Positions 1 to 7,251 of a stretch of DNA of 64,000 nucleotides are shown piece after piece. The position numbers and the translations under genes were made by a program. The stretch lies in the NCBI RefSeq assembly GCF_001687325.1, contig NZ_LZRD01000028.1:35150-99149 (forward strand), in the 5' to 3' direction. Every line of letters begins with the position of its first letter. Within the stretch, counting starts at the first letter, position 1. Below the pieces are notes generated by a model. That model worked only from the letters and a program-made list of their open reading frames with translations, did no database searches and was not told the DNA's origin. The DNA is from Streptomyces sp. PTY087I2. GTDB lineage: Bacteria > Actinomycetota > Actinomycetes > Streptomycetales > Streptomycetaceae.

Positions 1-937
1 TGTTGAGCAGGGCGGCGCCGGTGGCCGAGTCCCCGACGGTGACGGCGAACTCGCGGCCGCTCGTCAGGCTGACGACGATGGCCTCTCCCGAGCGGGTGAT
101 GACGCCGCTGCGGTCGGGGCGGATGCGATAGCCCCAGCCGCCGTACTCCGCCAGCGCGTTGACCGGGCGGCTGTCCGCTGCCTCCATCCGCTCCAGCGGC
201 ACCCGGACCCGGGGCCGGGGCAGCAGACCGGAGACGGTGAGGCCGCGCCGGTCCACGGTGACGTGAGGGCGGCAGAAGGTGCCCGTCACCAGGGCGAGCA
301 GGATCAGCGGCACCCCGATGAACCAGCTCTGCTCCCGGCCGACGGCGACACCGGCCGCCAGCAGCACCAGCACGGCGACGGGTGCCCACCAGGCGCCGAT
401 ACCGCGCCCCCAGGCGGCCACCTCACCGTCGGCGAGCGCGATCCGTTCCCGGGCCGCCGGGTCCCGGTCGCGAGGGTCCTCCTCGGGCGGCGGGACCAGC
501 CGGGACAGCGGCAGCCCGAGGACTCCGGCGAGGGCGGCCACCCCGAGGGCCACCGCGATGTGCCAGAGCGGGAACCCGGCCGAACCGCCGTCGGGGACGT
601 CCACGTTGACGAACAGGACGGCGATCAGCAGATAGCCGAGGAACGCGGCCACGGCGAAGCCTCCGCCGATGAGCCACTGATGAGCGCGGCCGTGGAGCTT
701 GCCCTTGACCGCGACGAAGGCCCACAGCGCGCCGAGCACGAGCGGCGTGGGGAGCGTGTAGAGCAGATAGGCGGTGAGGCTCGTATGTCCGTCGGCGGAT
801 CCGCCCGCGTCGAAGTGGACGGCGAGCCGGTCGGGCAGGCGGTCCGCGATGACGGCGTAGAGCGTGAGGTCGATGAGGAGTGCGAGCACAAAGGGCAGGG
901 CCGCGAGCGACGCGCGGCCAAGGTTCTTGCTTGTCAT
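1..937 (-). CDS. DUF1648-domain integral membrane protein (3' end outside window)
   Basis: The frame starts at an ATG preceded by a good CGGAGG ribosome site and runs off the left edge, so the C-terminus is missing. The protein begins MTSKNLGRASLAALPF and shows several hydrophobic segments (roughly residues 9-30, 52-75, 85-112, 120-140 and 185-215). The first helices and the N-P/H-F-D loop (LPDRLAVHFDAGG) are the hallmark of DUF1648, the family that includes the SdpI N-terminal region. Such proteins sit in the cytoplasmic membrane. Many Streptomyces copies are paired with a GntR regulator, but none is visible here because the downstream side is cut. Function is unknown. A perfect inverted repeat lies directly upstream of the ribosome site, which suggests repressor control. 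Confidence 0.7.
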   Translation of the reverse strand, partial: MTSKNLGRASLAALPFVLALLIDLTLYAVIADRLPDRLAVHFDAGGSADGHTSLTAYLLYTLPTPLVLGALWAFVAVKGKLHGRAHQWLIGGGFAVAAFLGYLLIAVLFVNVDVPDGGSAGFPLWHIAVALGVAALAGVLGLPLSRLVPPPEEDPRDRDPAARERIALADGEVAAWGRGIGAWWAPVAVLVLLAAGVAVGREQSWFIGVPLILLALVTGTFCRPHVTVDRRGLTVSGLLPRPRVRVPLERMEAADSRPVNALAEYGGWGYRIRPDRSGVITRSGEAIVVSLTSGREFAVTVGDSATGAALLN

Positions 938-948
938 GGAAAACCTCC

Positions 949-973
949 GTTGTTCGCATGCTAGTAGAACAAC
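949..973 (-). promoter_or_regulatory. Inverted repeat operator candidate upstream of the DUF1648 gene
   Basis: GTTGTTC and GAACAAC form a perfect 7-bp inverted repeat with an 11-bp spacer, immediately upstream of the ribosome site of the minus-strand DUF1648 gene. The position suits a repressor site over the transcription start. The regulator is not identified. Confidence 0.45.
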
Positions 974-1017
974 TTGGCTGCGGCAACGGGGAGAGCGGGG
1001 CGACAGTGCGGCGACGC

Positions 1018-1056
1018 GCGTCCGCCCCGTACCGGAAAGCGGTACGGGGCGGACGC
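1018..1056 (-). terminator. Terminator hairpin after the GNAT gene
   Basis: A perfect 17-bp GC-rich stem (1018-1034 with 1040-1056) and a GAAAG loop. It lies about 80 bp past the stop codon of the minus-strand acetyltransferase and would end the encapsulin-cassette transcript. There is no strong T tract, as is usual in Streptomyces. Confidence 0.7.
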
Positions 1057-1137
1057 GAGCGGTTCGTCAGTGCCGGCAGGACGGCTCCGGGCCGGGCGAT
1101 CCGGATCCGGGACCTGTCCCGGGACCCCTGTCGTCCG

Positions 1138-1734
1138 TCAACCCGCCTGGGGCTCCCGCCACATGGGGTACATCGGCGGTCCGTCCGGCAGATCGACCGT
1201 CCGGCCGAGGAAGCGGAATCCCAGTCGCTCGTACAGCACACGACTCCGGGCGCTGCTCGCCTCCAGATAGGCCGGCAGGCCCTCCCGGTCGCAGCGCTCC
1301 AGCTCCCCTCCGATCAGCTCCGCCCCGATACCCTCCCCCTGGCGGTCGGGGCGGACGCCGATCATCAGCAGGTAGGCGTGTGCGCGGTCGTGCGGGTGGA
1401 CCGCCCCGGTGAGCCTGCCCACCAGTTCGCAGCGCTCGTTGTCCGGGTCGGCGGTCTCACGCATCAGGGCGGGGGTGGGGTCCTCCTCCTCGGGGGCCCC
1501 GGCGGGCACCGGCAGCCACAGGGCCACCGCCGCCTCGTCCCCGGCGATGTCGATACGGCCCCCGGCGAGGGCGATGTCGACGAGGACGCCGAGGAACGTG
1601 CCGTGCACCGCGCGCCGGTGCGCCTCGTCGGGGAACACCCAGCTGCTGACCGGGTCGTCGTGGAAGGCCTCCTCCATGACCGAGACGACGAGCCCCCGGT
1701 CGCGTTGCTCTGCCTGCCGGATCCGTATACCCAT
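1138..1734 (-). CDS. GNAT-family N-acetyltransferase, third gene of the encapsulin cassette
   Basis: A 198-residue protein starting MGIRIRQAEQRD with a GGAGAGG ribosome site. The acetyl-CoA-binding motif A is visible around residues 123-135 (LMIGVRPDRQGEGIGAEL), followed by the typical LEAS..S..LYERLGFRFLG ending of GNAT enzymes. The substrate cannot be told from sequence. It lies 93 bp downstream of the polyprenyl synthase gene on the same strand. That gap carries its own possible -10 (TAGTAT on the minus strand near 1785), so the gene may be co-transcribed or partly independent. By inference it could acetylate an alcohol or amine made from the encapsulated prenyltransferase product, but a neighbour of unrelated function is possible. 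Confidence 0.8.
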   Translation of the reverse strand: MGIRIRQAEQRDRGLVVSVMEEAFHDDPVSSWVFPDEAHRRAVHGTFLGVLVDIALAGGRIDIAGDEAAVALWLPVPAGAPEEEDPTPALMRETADPDNERCELVGRLTGAVHPHDRAHAYLLMIGVRPDRQGEGIGAELIGGELERCDREGLPAYLEASSARSRVLYERLGFRFLGRTVDLPDGPPMYPMWREPQAG

Positions 1735-1827
1735 GACGGGCTGCCGCCTCTCCGCTGCCTTTGCCTTCCTTCAACCAACCTCCGGAATACTAGAGTTGAA
1801 AGGGCGCTGGCGGTCACCCGAGGTGGC

Positions 1828-2877
1828 TCAGCTGGTCCGCCGGGTGACGAATTCGGCCAGTGCCAGCAGGTCGCCCGCCGCGCTCGGGTCGGGGACCGCC
1901 CGGGAGAGGTGGTGGACCGCGCGGGCCATCCGGTCGGCGGCGCAGACCTGGGCCCAGTCCCGGCCGCCGGCCCGGTCCACCGCGTCGGCCGCCCGGCTCA
2001 CCTCGGCGGCGGTGTTCATGGGCCCCCGGTAGAGCGCGGCGAGCTCGGCTGCGGCCGGGGTGCCCGAGGTGAGGGCGGCGACCACGGGCAGGGACTTCTT
2101 GTGGGCGGAGAGGTCGGCCCCGACGGGCTTGCCGGTGCGGTCGGGGTCGCCCCAGATGCCGATCAGGTCGTCGATGAGCTGGAACGAGAGCCCGGCCTCC
2201 CGGCCGAACCCGTCCATCGCGCGGACCGCCCGGTCCTCCGCCCCGGCGTAGAGAGCGCCGAGCGCACAGGCACAGCCGAGGAGGGCGCCGGTCTTGGCGG
2301 TCGCCATGGCAAGGCATTCGTCGAGGGTGACCTCGTCGGGGCCGCGCTCCTCGAAGGCGCAGTCCGCCTGCTGGCCCGCGCACAGCTCGATGACGCAGGT
2401 GGAGAGCCGGGCGGTGGCGGGCGCGGCGGCCGGGTGCGGGTCCTCGGCCAGCAGCCGCTGGGCGAGGGCGAGCATGGCGTCGCCGGTGATGATGGCGTCC
2501 GGGACGCCGAAGACCGCCCAGGCGGTGGGCCGGTGCCTGCGGGTGGTGTCCTCGTCGATGACGTCGTCGTGGAGGAGGGTGAAGTTGTGGGCGAGTTCGA
2601 CGGCGACGGCGGCCCGGAGCGCGCGTTCCGGATCGCCGCCCAGAGCGCGGGCGGCGGCCAGCACGAGGGCCGGCCTGATGGCCTTTCCGGCCTGGCCGGC
2701 GGCCGGGGTTCCGTCGGCGTTCTGCCAGCCGAAGTGGTACATCGCGATCCGGCGTATGCCGCCGGGCAGCGACTCCACGGCCGCTCGCAGATGCGGGTCG
2801 ACGACGGCACGGGTGCGCTCCAGGAGCGCCGCGGCCTCGTGCCCTTCCGTCGCTGCGTCCGTACTGGTCATGGTCAC
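1828..2877 (-). CDS. Polyprenyl diphosphate synthase, candidate Family 2B encapsulin cargo
   Basis: A trans-isoprenyl diphosphate synthase of about 349 residues. It condenses isopentenyl diphosphate with an allylic diphosphate using Mg2+. Both Asp-rich motifs are present: DDVID near residues 104-108 and DDLIGIWGD beginning near 236, so the active site looks intact. The KAIRPAL and GQQADCAFEE segments also fit the family. I chose GTG at 2877 because AGGGAG lies 6 bp upstream; an in-frame TTG at 2883 is too close to it and ATG at 2871 is the alternative. It follows the encapsulin shell gene across a GC hairpin. Known: polyprenyl transferases are one of the described cargo classes of Family 2 encapsulins. 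Inferred: this enzyme is packaged in the shell. The first 25 residues are polar and Ala/Glu-rich, possibly a short targeting segment. Product chain length is not predictable by eye. Confidence 0.85.
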   Translation of the reverse strand: MTMTSTDAATEGHEAAALLERTRAVVDPHLRAAVESLPGGIRRIAMYHFGWQNADGTPAAGQAGKAIRPALVLAAARALGGDPERALRAAVAVELAHNFTLLHDDVIDEDTTRRHRPTAWAVFGVPDAIITGDAMLALAQRLLAEDPHPAAAPATARLSTCVIELCAGQQADCAFEERGPDEVTLDECLAMATAKTGALLGCACALGALYAGAEDRAVRAMDGFGREAGLSFQLIDDLIGIWGDPDRTGKPVGADLSAHKKSLPVVAALTSGTPAAAELAALYRGPMNTAAEVSRAADAVDRAGGRDWAQVCAADRMARAVHHLSRAVPDPSAAGDLLALAEFVTRRTS

Positions 2878-2911
2878 GGTCAACTCCCTGGGGCGAGGCG
2901 GTGGGTGCGGA

Positions 2912-2951
2912 CCCGGGGGTCCGGGCGGCCGCTGCCGCCCGGACCCCCGGG
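2912..2951 (-). terminator. Intercistronic hairpin between shell and cargo genes
   Basis: A perfect 18-bp stem (2912-2929 with 2934-2951) with a 4-base CGCT loop. It begins 11 bp past the shell stop codon and ends about 22 bp before the ribosome site of the prenyltransferase. No T run follows. It could act as a partial terminator or as an RNA 3'-end stabiliser that makes shell mRNA more abundant than cargo mRNA. Confidence 0.6.
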
Positions 2952-2962
2952 GTGACTCGGGA

Positions 2963-4369
2963 TCAGCGCCAGCGGCTGACCTCGACGTTCTCCAGCACTC
3001 CGAGGGCGTCCGGTACCAGAATGGCGGCGGAGTAGTACGCCGTCACGAGGTAGGAGATGATCGCCTGCTCGTCGATCCCCATGAAGCGGACCGAGAGGCT
3101 CGGTTCGATCTCGTCGGGGATGCCGGTCTGCTGGAGGCCGATGACTCCCTGTTCGGCCTCGCCGGTCCTCATGCAGATGATGGAGGTGGTGCGGGCGTCG
3201 GTGACGGGGATCTTGTTGGACGGGAAGATCGGCACCCCGCGCCAGGCGGGCACGTGGTGGCCGCCGATGTCGACGCTCTCCGGGACGAGTCCGCGCCGGT
3301 TGCACTCACGGCCGAAGGCGGCGATGGCCTTCGGGTGGGCGAGGAAGAGCTTCGATCCGCGGCGGCGCGAGAGCAGTTCGTCCATGTCGTCCGGGCTGGG
3401 CACCCCGTCGTGCGGCTGGAGCCGCTGCCCGTAGTCGCAGTTGTTGAGAAGGCCGAACTCCCTGTTGTTGATCAGCTCGTGCTCCTGGCGCTCGCGCAGC
3501 GCCTCGACCGTGAGCCGCAACTGCTGCTCGGTCTGGTTCATCGGCTGGTTGTAGAGGTCGGCGACCCTGCTGTGGACCTTCAGCACGGTCTGGGCGACGC
3601 TCAGTTCGTACTCGCGGGGCGCCGCGTCGTAGTCGACGAAGGTGTGCGGGACGACCGCCTCGCCGACATGGCCGGCGGAGAGGTCGATCGCCGCCTCGCC
3701 GTAGTGGTTGGTCCGCTGATGCGGGATGGAGAGCAGTCCGGCGAGGTGGCTCCGCAGGGATTCGGCGCGCTCCGCGAGGTTGTACACATCGGCCCGGCTC
3801 AGGGTGAGGAGCGTGCACGGGGTGACCGCGCGGGCGGTGTACTCCCAGACGGCATCGCCGTCGACCAGGCTCTGGTCGCCGAAGTACGCGCCGTCGGCGA
3901 GGACCCCGAGCTCCGTCTCGTCCCCGTAGAGGCCGGATCCGACCTTCTCGATCTTGCCGTGCGCCAGCAGATAGACCCGGTCCGCCGCGTCCCCCGAGGC
4001 GGCGAGCACCTCCCCCGCGGCCACGTCCCGCTGCTCGCACCTGCGGGCGAGCTCGGCGAGGACCTCCTCGTCCTCGAAATTGCGCAGAGCGGGCAGCTCG
4101 CCCAGCTCCGCGGGGATCACGGCCACCCGGTCCCCGGTCTGGACGAAGGTCACCCGGCCGTCACCGACCGAATAGCTGAGCCGACGGTTCACCCGGTACG
4201 TACCGCCCTGTACCTGCACCCACGGCAGCATCTTCAGCAGCCACCGCGAGGTGATCTCCTGCATCTGCGGCGCGGATTTGGTGGTCGTCGCGAGGTTCCG
4301 CGCAGCTGCCGTCCCCAGACTCTGCTGCGGCGGCGCCTGCGTGTCGCGAACCTCTTCACCAACGGACAT
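2963..4369 (-). CDS. Family 2B encapsulin shell protein with cNMP-binding domain (EshA-like)
   Basis: 468 residues, ATG start with GAGAGGAC upstream. The N-terminal part (SRWLLKMLPWVQVQGGTYRVNRRL, residues 41-64) and the C-terminal half from about residue 215 (SVAQTVLKVHSRVADLYNQPMNQTEQQ, SRRRGSKLFLAHPKA, GVPIFPSNKIPV, ENVEVSRW) match the Streptomyces EshA type, now classed as Family 2B encapsulins with an HK97-like fold. Residues about 95-210 form an inserted cyclic-nucleotide-binding domain. Its phosphate cassette reads FGDQSL..YTARAVT: the Arg is kept but the usual Glu is Asp, so ligand choice may be altered. Known family members form protein nanocompartments that hold terpenoid enzymes. 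Here the gene heads a cassette with a polyprenyl synthase and an acetyltransferase and is divergent from nsrR. Confidence 0.88.
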   Translation of the reverse strand: MSVGEEVRDTQAPPQQSLGTAAARNLATTTKSAPQMQEITSRWLLKMLPWVQVQGGTYRVNRRLSYSVGDGRVTFVQTGDRVAVIPAELGELPALRNFEDEEVLAELARRCEQRDVAAGEVLAASGDAADRVYLLAHGKIEKVGSGLYGDETELGVLADGAYFGDQSLVDGDAVWEYTARAVTPCTLLTLSRADVYNLAERAESLRSHLAGLLSIPHQRTNHYGEAAIDLSAGHVGEAVVPHTFVDYDAAPREYELSVAQTVLKVHSRVADLYNQPMNQTEQQLRLTVEALRERQEHELINNREFGLLNNCDYGQRLQPHDGVPSPDDMDELLSRRRGSKLFLAHPKAIAAFGRECNRRGLVPESVDIGGHHVPAWRGVPIFPSNKIPVTDARTTSIICMRTGEAEQGVIGLQQTGIPDEIEPSLSVRFMGIDEQAIISYLVTAYYSAAILVPDALGVLENVEVSRWR

Positions 4370-4435
4370 CTGACGTCCTCTCGATCATGGACTGACCTGC
4401 GAGGAAAAGACTTTCAGCAGGAGAGGAGGACCGCC

Positions 4436-4473
4436 ATTACACAAAAGAGTGTGACTAATCCACCTTCAGGTGG
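4436..4473 (-). promoter_or_regulatory. Candidate promoter region of the encapsulin cassette
   Basis: On the minus strand a TGTAAT -10-like element (4441-4436) lies about 65 bp upstream of the shell ATG. Upstream of it is a small perfect inverted repeat, CCACCT-TC-AGGTGG (4460-4473), in the -35 region. The -35 match is weak. The inverted repeat may be an operator. Confidence 0.3.
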
Positions 4474-4506
4474 GGCACGTTGAGCCCGTCACCGGACCAC
4501 CCCGAT

Positions 4507-4538
4507 AATTTGCATCACCCGTGCAACTTATCTACGCT
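4507..4538 (+). promoter_or_regulatory. nsrR promoter with NsrR-like dyad
   Basis: TTGCAT (4510-4515), a 17-bp spacer and TACGCT (4533-4538) form a good promoter whose start would fall on the nsrR ATG at 4545, so the mRNA is probably leaderless; no ribosome site is visible. Overlapping it is an 11-1-11 dyad at 4507-4529 (7 of 11 positions paired) built on TTGCA-N7-TGCAA. This is the size described for Streptomyces NsrR sites and fits autoregulation. Confidence 0.6.
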
Positions 4539-4544
4539 GAGCCC

Positions 4545-4991
4545 ATGCGGCTGACGAGATTCACCGACGTGGCACTCCGCGTCCTCATGCGGCTGGCCGT
4601 CGCCGAGGGGGCGGAAGCGCCGACCACCCGGGAGGTGGCGGCCACCATGCGGGTCCCGTACACGCACGCCGCGAAGGTCGTCGCCCGGCTCCAGCATCTC
4701 GGCCTCCTCGACGCCCGGCGCGGCCGGGGCGGCGGGCTCACCCTGACCTCGGCGGGCCGTTCCGCGTCGATCGGCCCGCTGGTGCGGGAGCTGGAGGGGC
4801 CGGAGGAGGTCGTCGAGTGCGAGGGCGACACACCTTGCCCGCTCCGCTCCGCCTGCCGGCTGCGCGGGGCCCTGCGGGGAGCCCAGGAGGCCTTCTACGC
4901 CGCGCTGGACCCGATCACCGTCGCCGACCTCGTCGCCTCCCCCACCGGCCCGCTCCTGCTCGGCATCGGCAGCGGCCCGCCGCCCGACTGA
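4545..4991 (+). CDS. nsrR: Rrf2-family nitric-oxide sensor repressor NsrR
   Basis: 148 residues, beginning MRLTRFTDVALRVLM with a winged-helix DNA-binding domain (residues 1-75; recognition region VPYTHAAKVVARLQHLG). Three cysteines, C92, C98 and C104, are spaced C-x5-C-x5-C, the ligand pattern of the NO-sensitive [4Fe-4S] cluster in Streptomyces NsrR. Cluster nitrosylation releases the DNA and derepresses flavohaemoglobin genes. The next gene on the same strand is hmpA, about 100 bp away, and both genes carry a similar dyad. The start at 4545 was chosen over an in-frame ATG at 4521 because the family begins MRLT and the promoter -10 ends at 4538. The encapsulin shell gene is divergent. Confidence 0.88.
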   Translation: MRLTRFTDVALRVLMRLAVAEGAEAPTTREVAATMRVPYTHAAKVVARLQHLGLLDARRGRGGGLTLTSAGRSASIGPLVRELEGPEEVVECEGDTPCPLRSACRLRGALRGAQEAFYAALDPITVADLVASPTGPLLLGIGSGPPPD

Positions 4992-5051
4992 CCCGCCCCG
5001 GGGTCCAGCCACCGAACACTCCGGCCCACCCGGGCGAGTTCACCCCTGCCC

Positions 5052-5074
5052 TTAAATGCGCATCCAGCATTCCA
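5052..5074 (+). promoter_or_regulatory. NsrR-like dyad upstream of hmpA
   Basis: AATGC-N7-GCATT centred at 5063, with the same half-site spacing as the dyad before nsrR. It ends about 17 bp before the hmpA ATG, where it could block transcription. The AAGGAG ribosome site follows at 5080-5085. Confidence 0.5.
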
Positions 5075-5090
5075 ATAATAAGGAGCCTTC

Positions 5091-6287
5091 ATGCTCTCCG
5101 ACCGGTCCACCGCCACCGTCCGCGCCACGCTTCCCGTCGTCGGCGCGGCCATCGGGGACATCGCCGACCTCTTCTACGAGAAGCTGTTCGCCGCCCACCC
5201 CGAGCTGCTGCGGGACCTGTTCAACCGGGGCAACCAAGCTTCCGGTGACCAGCGCAGGGCCCTGGCCGGGTCCATCGCCGCGTTCGCGACCGCGCTGGTC
5301 GAGCAGCCCGGCACCCGGCCCGACGTGATGCTGGACCGGATCGCCCACAAGCACGCCTCGCTCGGGGTGACCCCGGAGCAGTACGAGGTGGTGCACACCC
5401 ATCTGTTCGCGGCCATCGCCGACGTCCTGGGCGACGCGGTCACCCCGGAGGTGGCCGCCGCCTGGGACGAGGTCTACTGGCTGATGGCGGGCTCCCTGAT
5501 CGCCGTCGAGGAACGCCTCTACGCCCAGCAGGGCGTCCTGGCGGGCGATGTCTGGCACGAGTGGGAGGTGACCGCCCGGGTGGAGGAGACCGAGGACGTC
5601 GCCACGTTCCTGCTGTGCCCCGCCCAGGACACGCCCGCGCCCGCCTTCCGGCCCGGCCAGTATGTCTCCGTACAGGTCGAACTCCCGGACGGGGCGCGCC
5701 AGATACGTCAGTACAGCCTCTCCTGCGCACCCGGCTCCCGGCTCCGGTCGATCACCGTGAAGCGGGTGCGCGGCCAGGGCTCGCCCGACGGCGAGGTCTC
5801 CCGCCACCTGCACGAGCACATCCGCGTGGGCGACCTGCTGCGCGTCTCGGTCCCCTACGGGGACCTGGTGCTCGACCACCTGGACGCGCCGCTGCTCCTT
5901 GCCTCGGCGGGCATCGGCTGCACCCCCATGCTGTCGATGCTGGAACACCTCGCCCAGGAGGGTCACCAGGGCCCGGTCACCGTCGTGCACGGCGACCGCT
6001 CCCCGGCCGACCACGCCCTGCGCACCGACCACGTACGGCTGACGGAGAAGCTCCCGGACGCCGAGGCGCACTTCTGGTACGAGACCCCGGAGGCGGGCCG
6101 GCCGGCGAACCGCACCGGCCTCGTCGACCTGGCCGGCATCACCGTACGCCCGGGAACGCACGCCTATCTGTGCGGCCCGCTCCCCTTCATGCGGGCCGTC
6201 AGGGCCCAGCTGCTGGACGCGGGGGTCCGGCCGGCCGACATCCACTACGAGGTGTTCGGCCCGGACCTCTGGCTGGCCGCTTCCTGA
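5091..6287 (+). CDS. hmpA: Flavohaemoglobin (nitric oxide dioxygenase)
   Basis: 398 residues, the normal length for the family. The order is globin domain (1-140), FAD-binding domain (150-255) and NAD(P)H-binding domain (255-398). In the globin part Tyr29 (B10), Gln54 and the proximal His88 (HKHASLGV) are in place. The reductase part has the FAD motif RQYSLS, the GCTPMLSML nucleotide segment and YLCGPLPFM. The enzyme turns NO and O2 into nitrate in the cytoplasm using NAD(P)H. A clear AAGGAG lies 6 bp before the ATG. It stands directly downstream of nsrR, and the dyad at 5052-5074 indicates NO-dependent derepression. Confidence 0.93.
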   Translation: MLSDRSTATVRATLPVVGAAIGDIADLFYEKLFAAHPELLRDLFNRGNQASGDQRRALAGSIAAFATALVEQPGTRPDVMLDRIAHKHASLGVTPEQYEVVHTHLFAAIADVLGDAVTPEVAAAWDEVYWLMAGSLIAVEERLYAQQGVLAGDVWHEWEVTARVEETEDVATFLLCPAQDTPAPAFRPGQYVSVQVELPDGARQIRQYSLSCAPGSRLRSITVKRVRGQGSPDGEVSRHLHEHIRVGDLLRVSVPYGDLVLDHLDAPLLLASAGIGCTPMLSMLEHLAQEGHQGPVTVVHGDRSPADHALRTDHVRLTEKLPDAEAHFWYETPEAGRPANRTGLVDLAGITVRPGTHAYLCGPLPFMRAVRAQLLDAGVRPADIHYEVFGPDLWLAAS

Positions 6288-6324
6288 AACGCCGCGGACA
6301 CGGCGGGCGGGCCACAATGGGCAA

Positions 6325-7251
6325 GTGACCAGCCCGCCCCGCCTCGACGCCCTCCTCCACCCCCGGCTCCCCTCCCCCTTGCAGGAGGTCCGGGACGAGC
6401 ACTTCGCGCGCCGCGGGGTGCGGCTGCTTCTCAAGCGGGACGATCTGATCCATCCCGATCTGCCGGGCAACAAGTGGCGCAAACTCGCCCTCAATCTGGA
6501 GGCCGCCGCCGGGCGCGCCGTGCTCACGTTCGGGGGTGCGTACTCCAACCATCTCCGGGCCACTGCGGCGGCCGGGCGGCTGCTGGGGTTCGGGACCGTC
6601 GGGGTCGTGCGTGGCGACGAGCTGGCACACCGGCCGCTCAACCCCTCGCTGGCCCGGTGCGCGGCCGACGGGATGCGGCTGCACTTCGTGGACCGTACGA
6701 CGTACCGGGCGAAAGCCTCCCCCGAGGTCCTGGCGGGGCTGCTGAGCCGCTTCGGGGACGTGGTGGTCATCCCGGAGGGCGGCAGCAACGCCCTGGCCGC
6801 ACAAGGCTGTACGACGCTGGGGCGCGAGTTGGCCGGTGAGGTCGATGTGGCGGCTGTGGCCTGTGGGACCGGCGGGACCCTGGCCGGACTTGCCGCCGGG
6901 CTGGGTCCCGGGCAGCGGGCGCTGGGCGTTCCGGTGGTCGGCGGCGGCTTCCTGGCCGGGGAGGTGGCGCGGCTCCAGCGCGAGGCGTTCGGCGGGCCGG
7001 CCGGGGACTGGTCGCTGGAGGAGCGCTTCGCCTTCGGCGGCTACGCCCGTACGGCCCCGGAGCTGGACGCCTTCGCCGACGGCTTCGAGGACCGGCACGG
7101 GCTGCCCGTGGAGCGCGTCTACGTCGCCAAGCTGCTGTTCGCGCTGACCACGCTGGCCGGCGAGGGGGCGTTCGTGCCGGGTACCCGGGTGGCCGCCGTG
7201 ATCACTGGCGCCCCGGACGCGCCGCTTCAGGAGTCGTCCGTCTCCCGGTAG
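6325..7251 (+). CDS. PLP-dependent ACC deaminase / D-cysteine desulfhydrase family protein
   Basis: 308 residues from a GTG at 6325; a CACAAT element 7 bp upstream suggests a leaderless transcript. The fold-type II PLP enzyme signature is visible: the lysine in GNKWRKLALN (about residue 51) that binds PLP, the TFGGAYSNHLRATAAAG loop, and the phosphate-binding ACGTGGTLAGLAAG segment. The nearest families are 1-aminocyclopropane-1-carboxylate deaminase and D-cysteine desulfhydrase; the sequence alone does not decide between them. Its last 25 bp overlap the 3' end of the convergent antiporter gene. Confidence 0.85.
   Translation: MTSPPRLDALLHPRLPSPLQEVRDEHFARRGVRLLLKRDDLIHPDLPGNKWRKLALNLEAAAGRAVLTFGGAYSNHLRATAAAGRLLGFGTVGVVRGDELAHRPLNPSLARCAADGMRLHFVDRTTYRAKASPEVLAGLLSRFGDVVVIPEGGSNALAAQGCTTLGRELAGEVDVAAVACGTGGTLAGLAAGLGPGQRALGVPVVGGGFLAGEVARLQREAFGGPAGDWSLEERFAFGGYARTAPELDAFADGFEDRHGLPVERVYVAKLLFALTTLAGEGAFVPGTRVAAVITGAPDAPLQESSVSR

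Noticed and set aside
880..2955. Long plus-strand open frame of 691 codons opposite the GNAT and prenyl synthase genes
   Set aside because: It is antisense to genes with clear motifs and has the Arg/Gly/Pro-rich composition of a GC-rich shadow frame.
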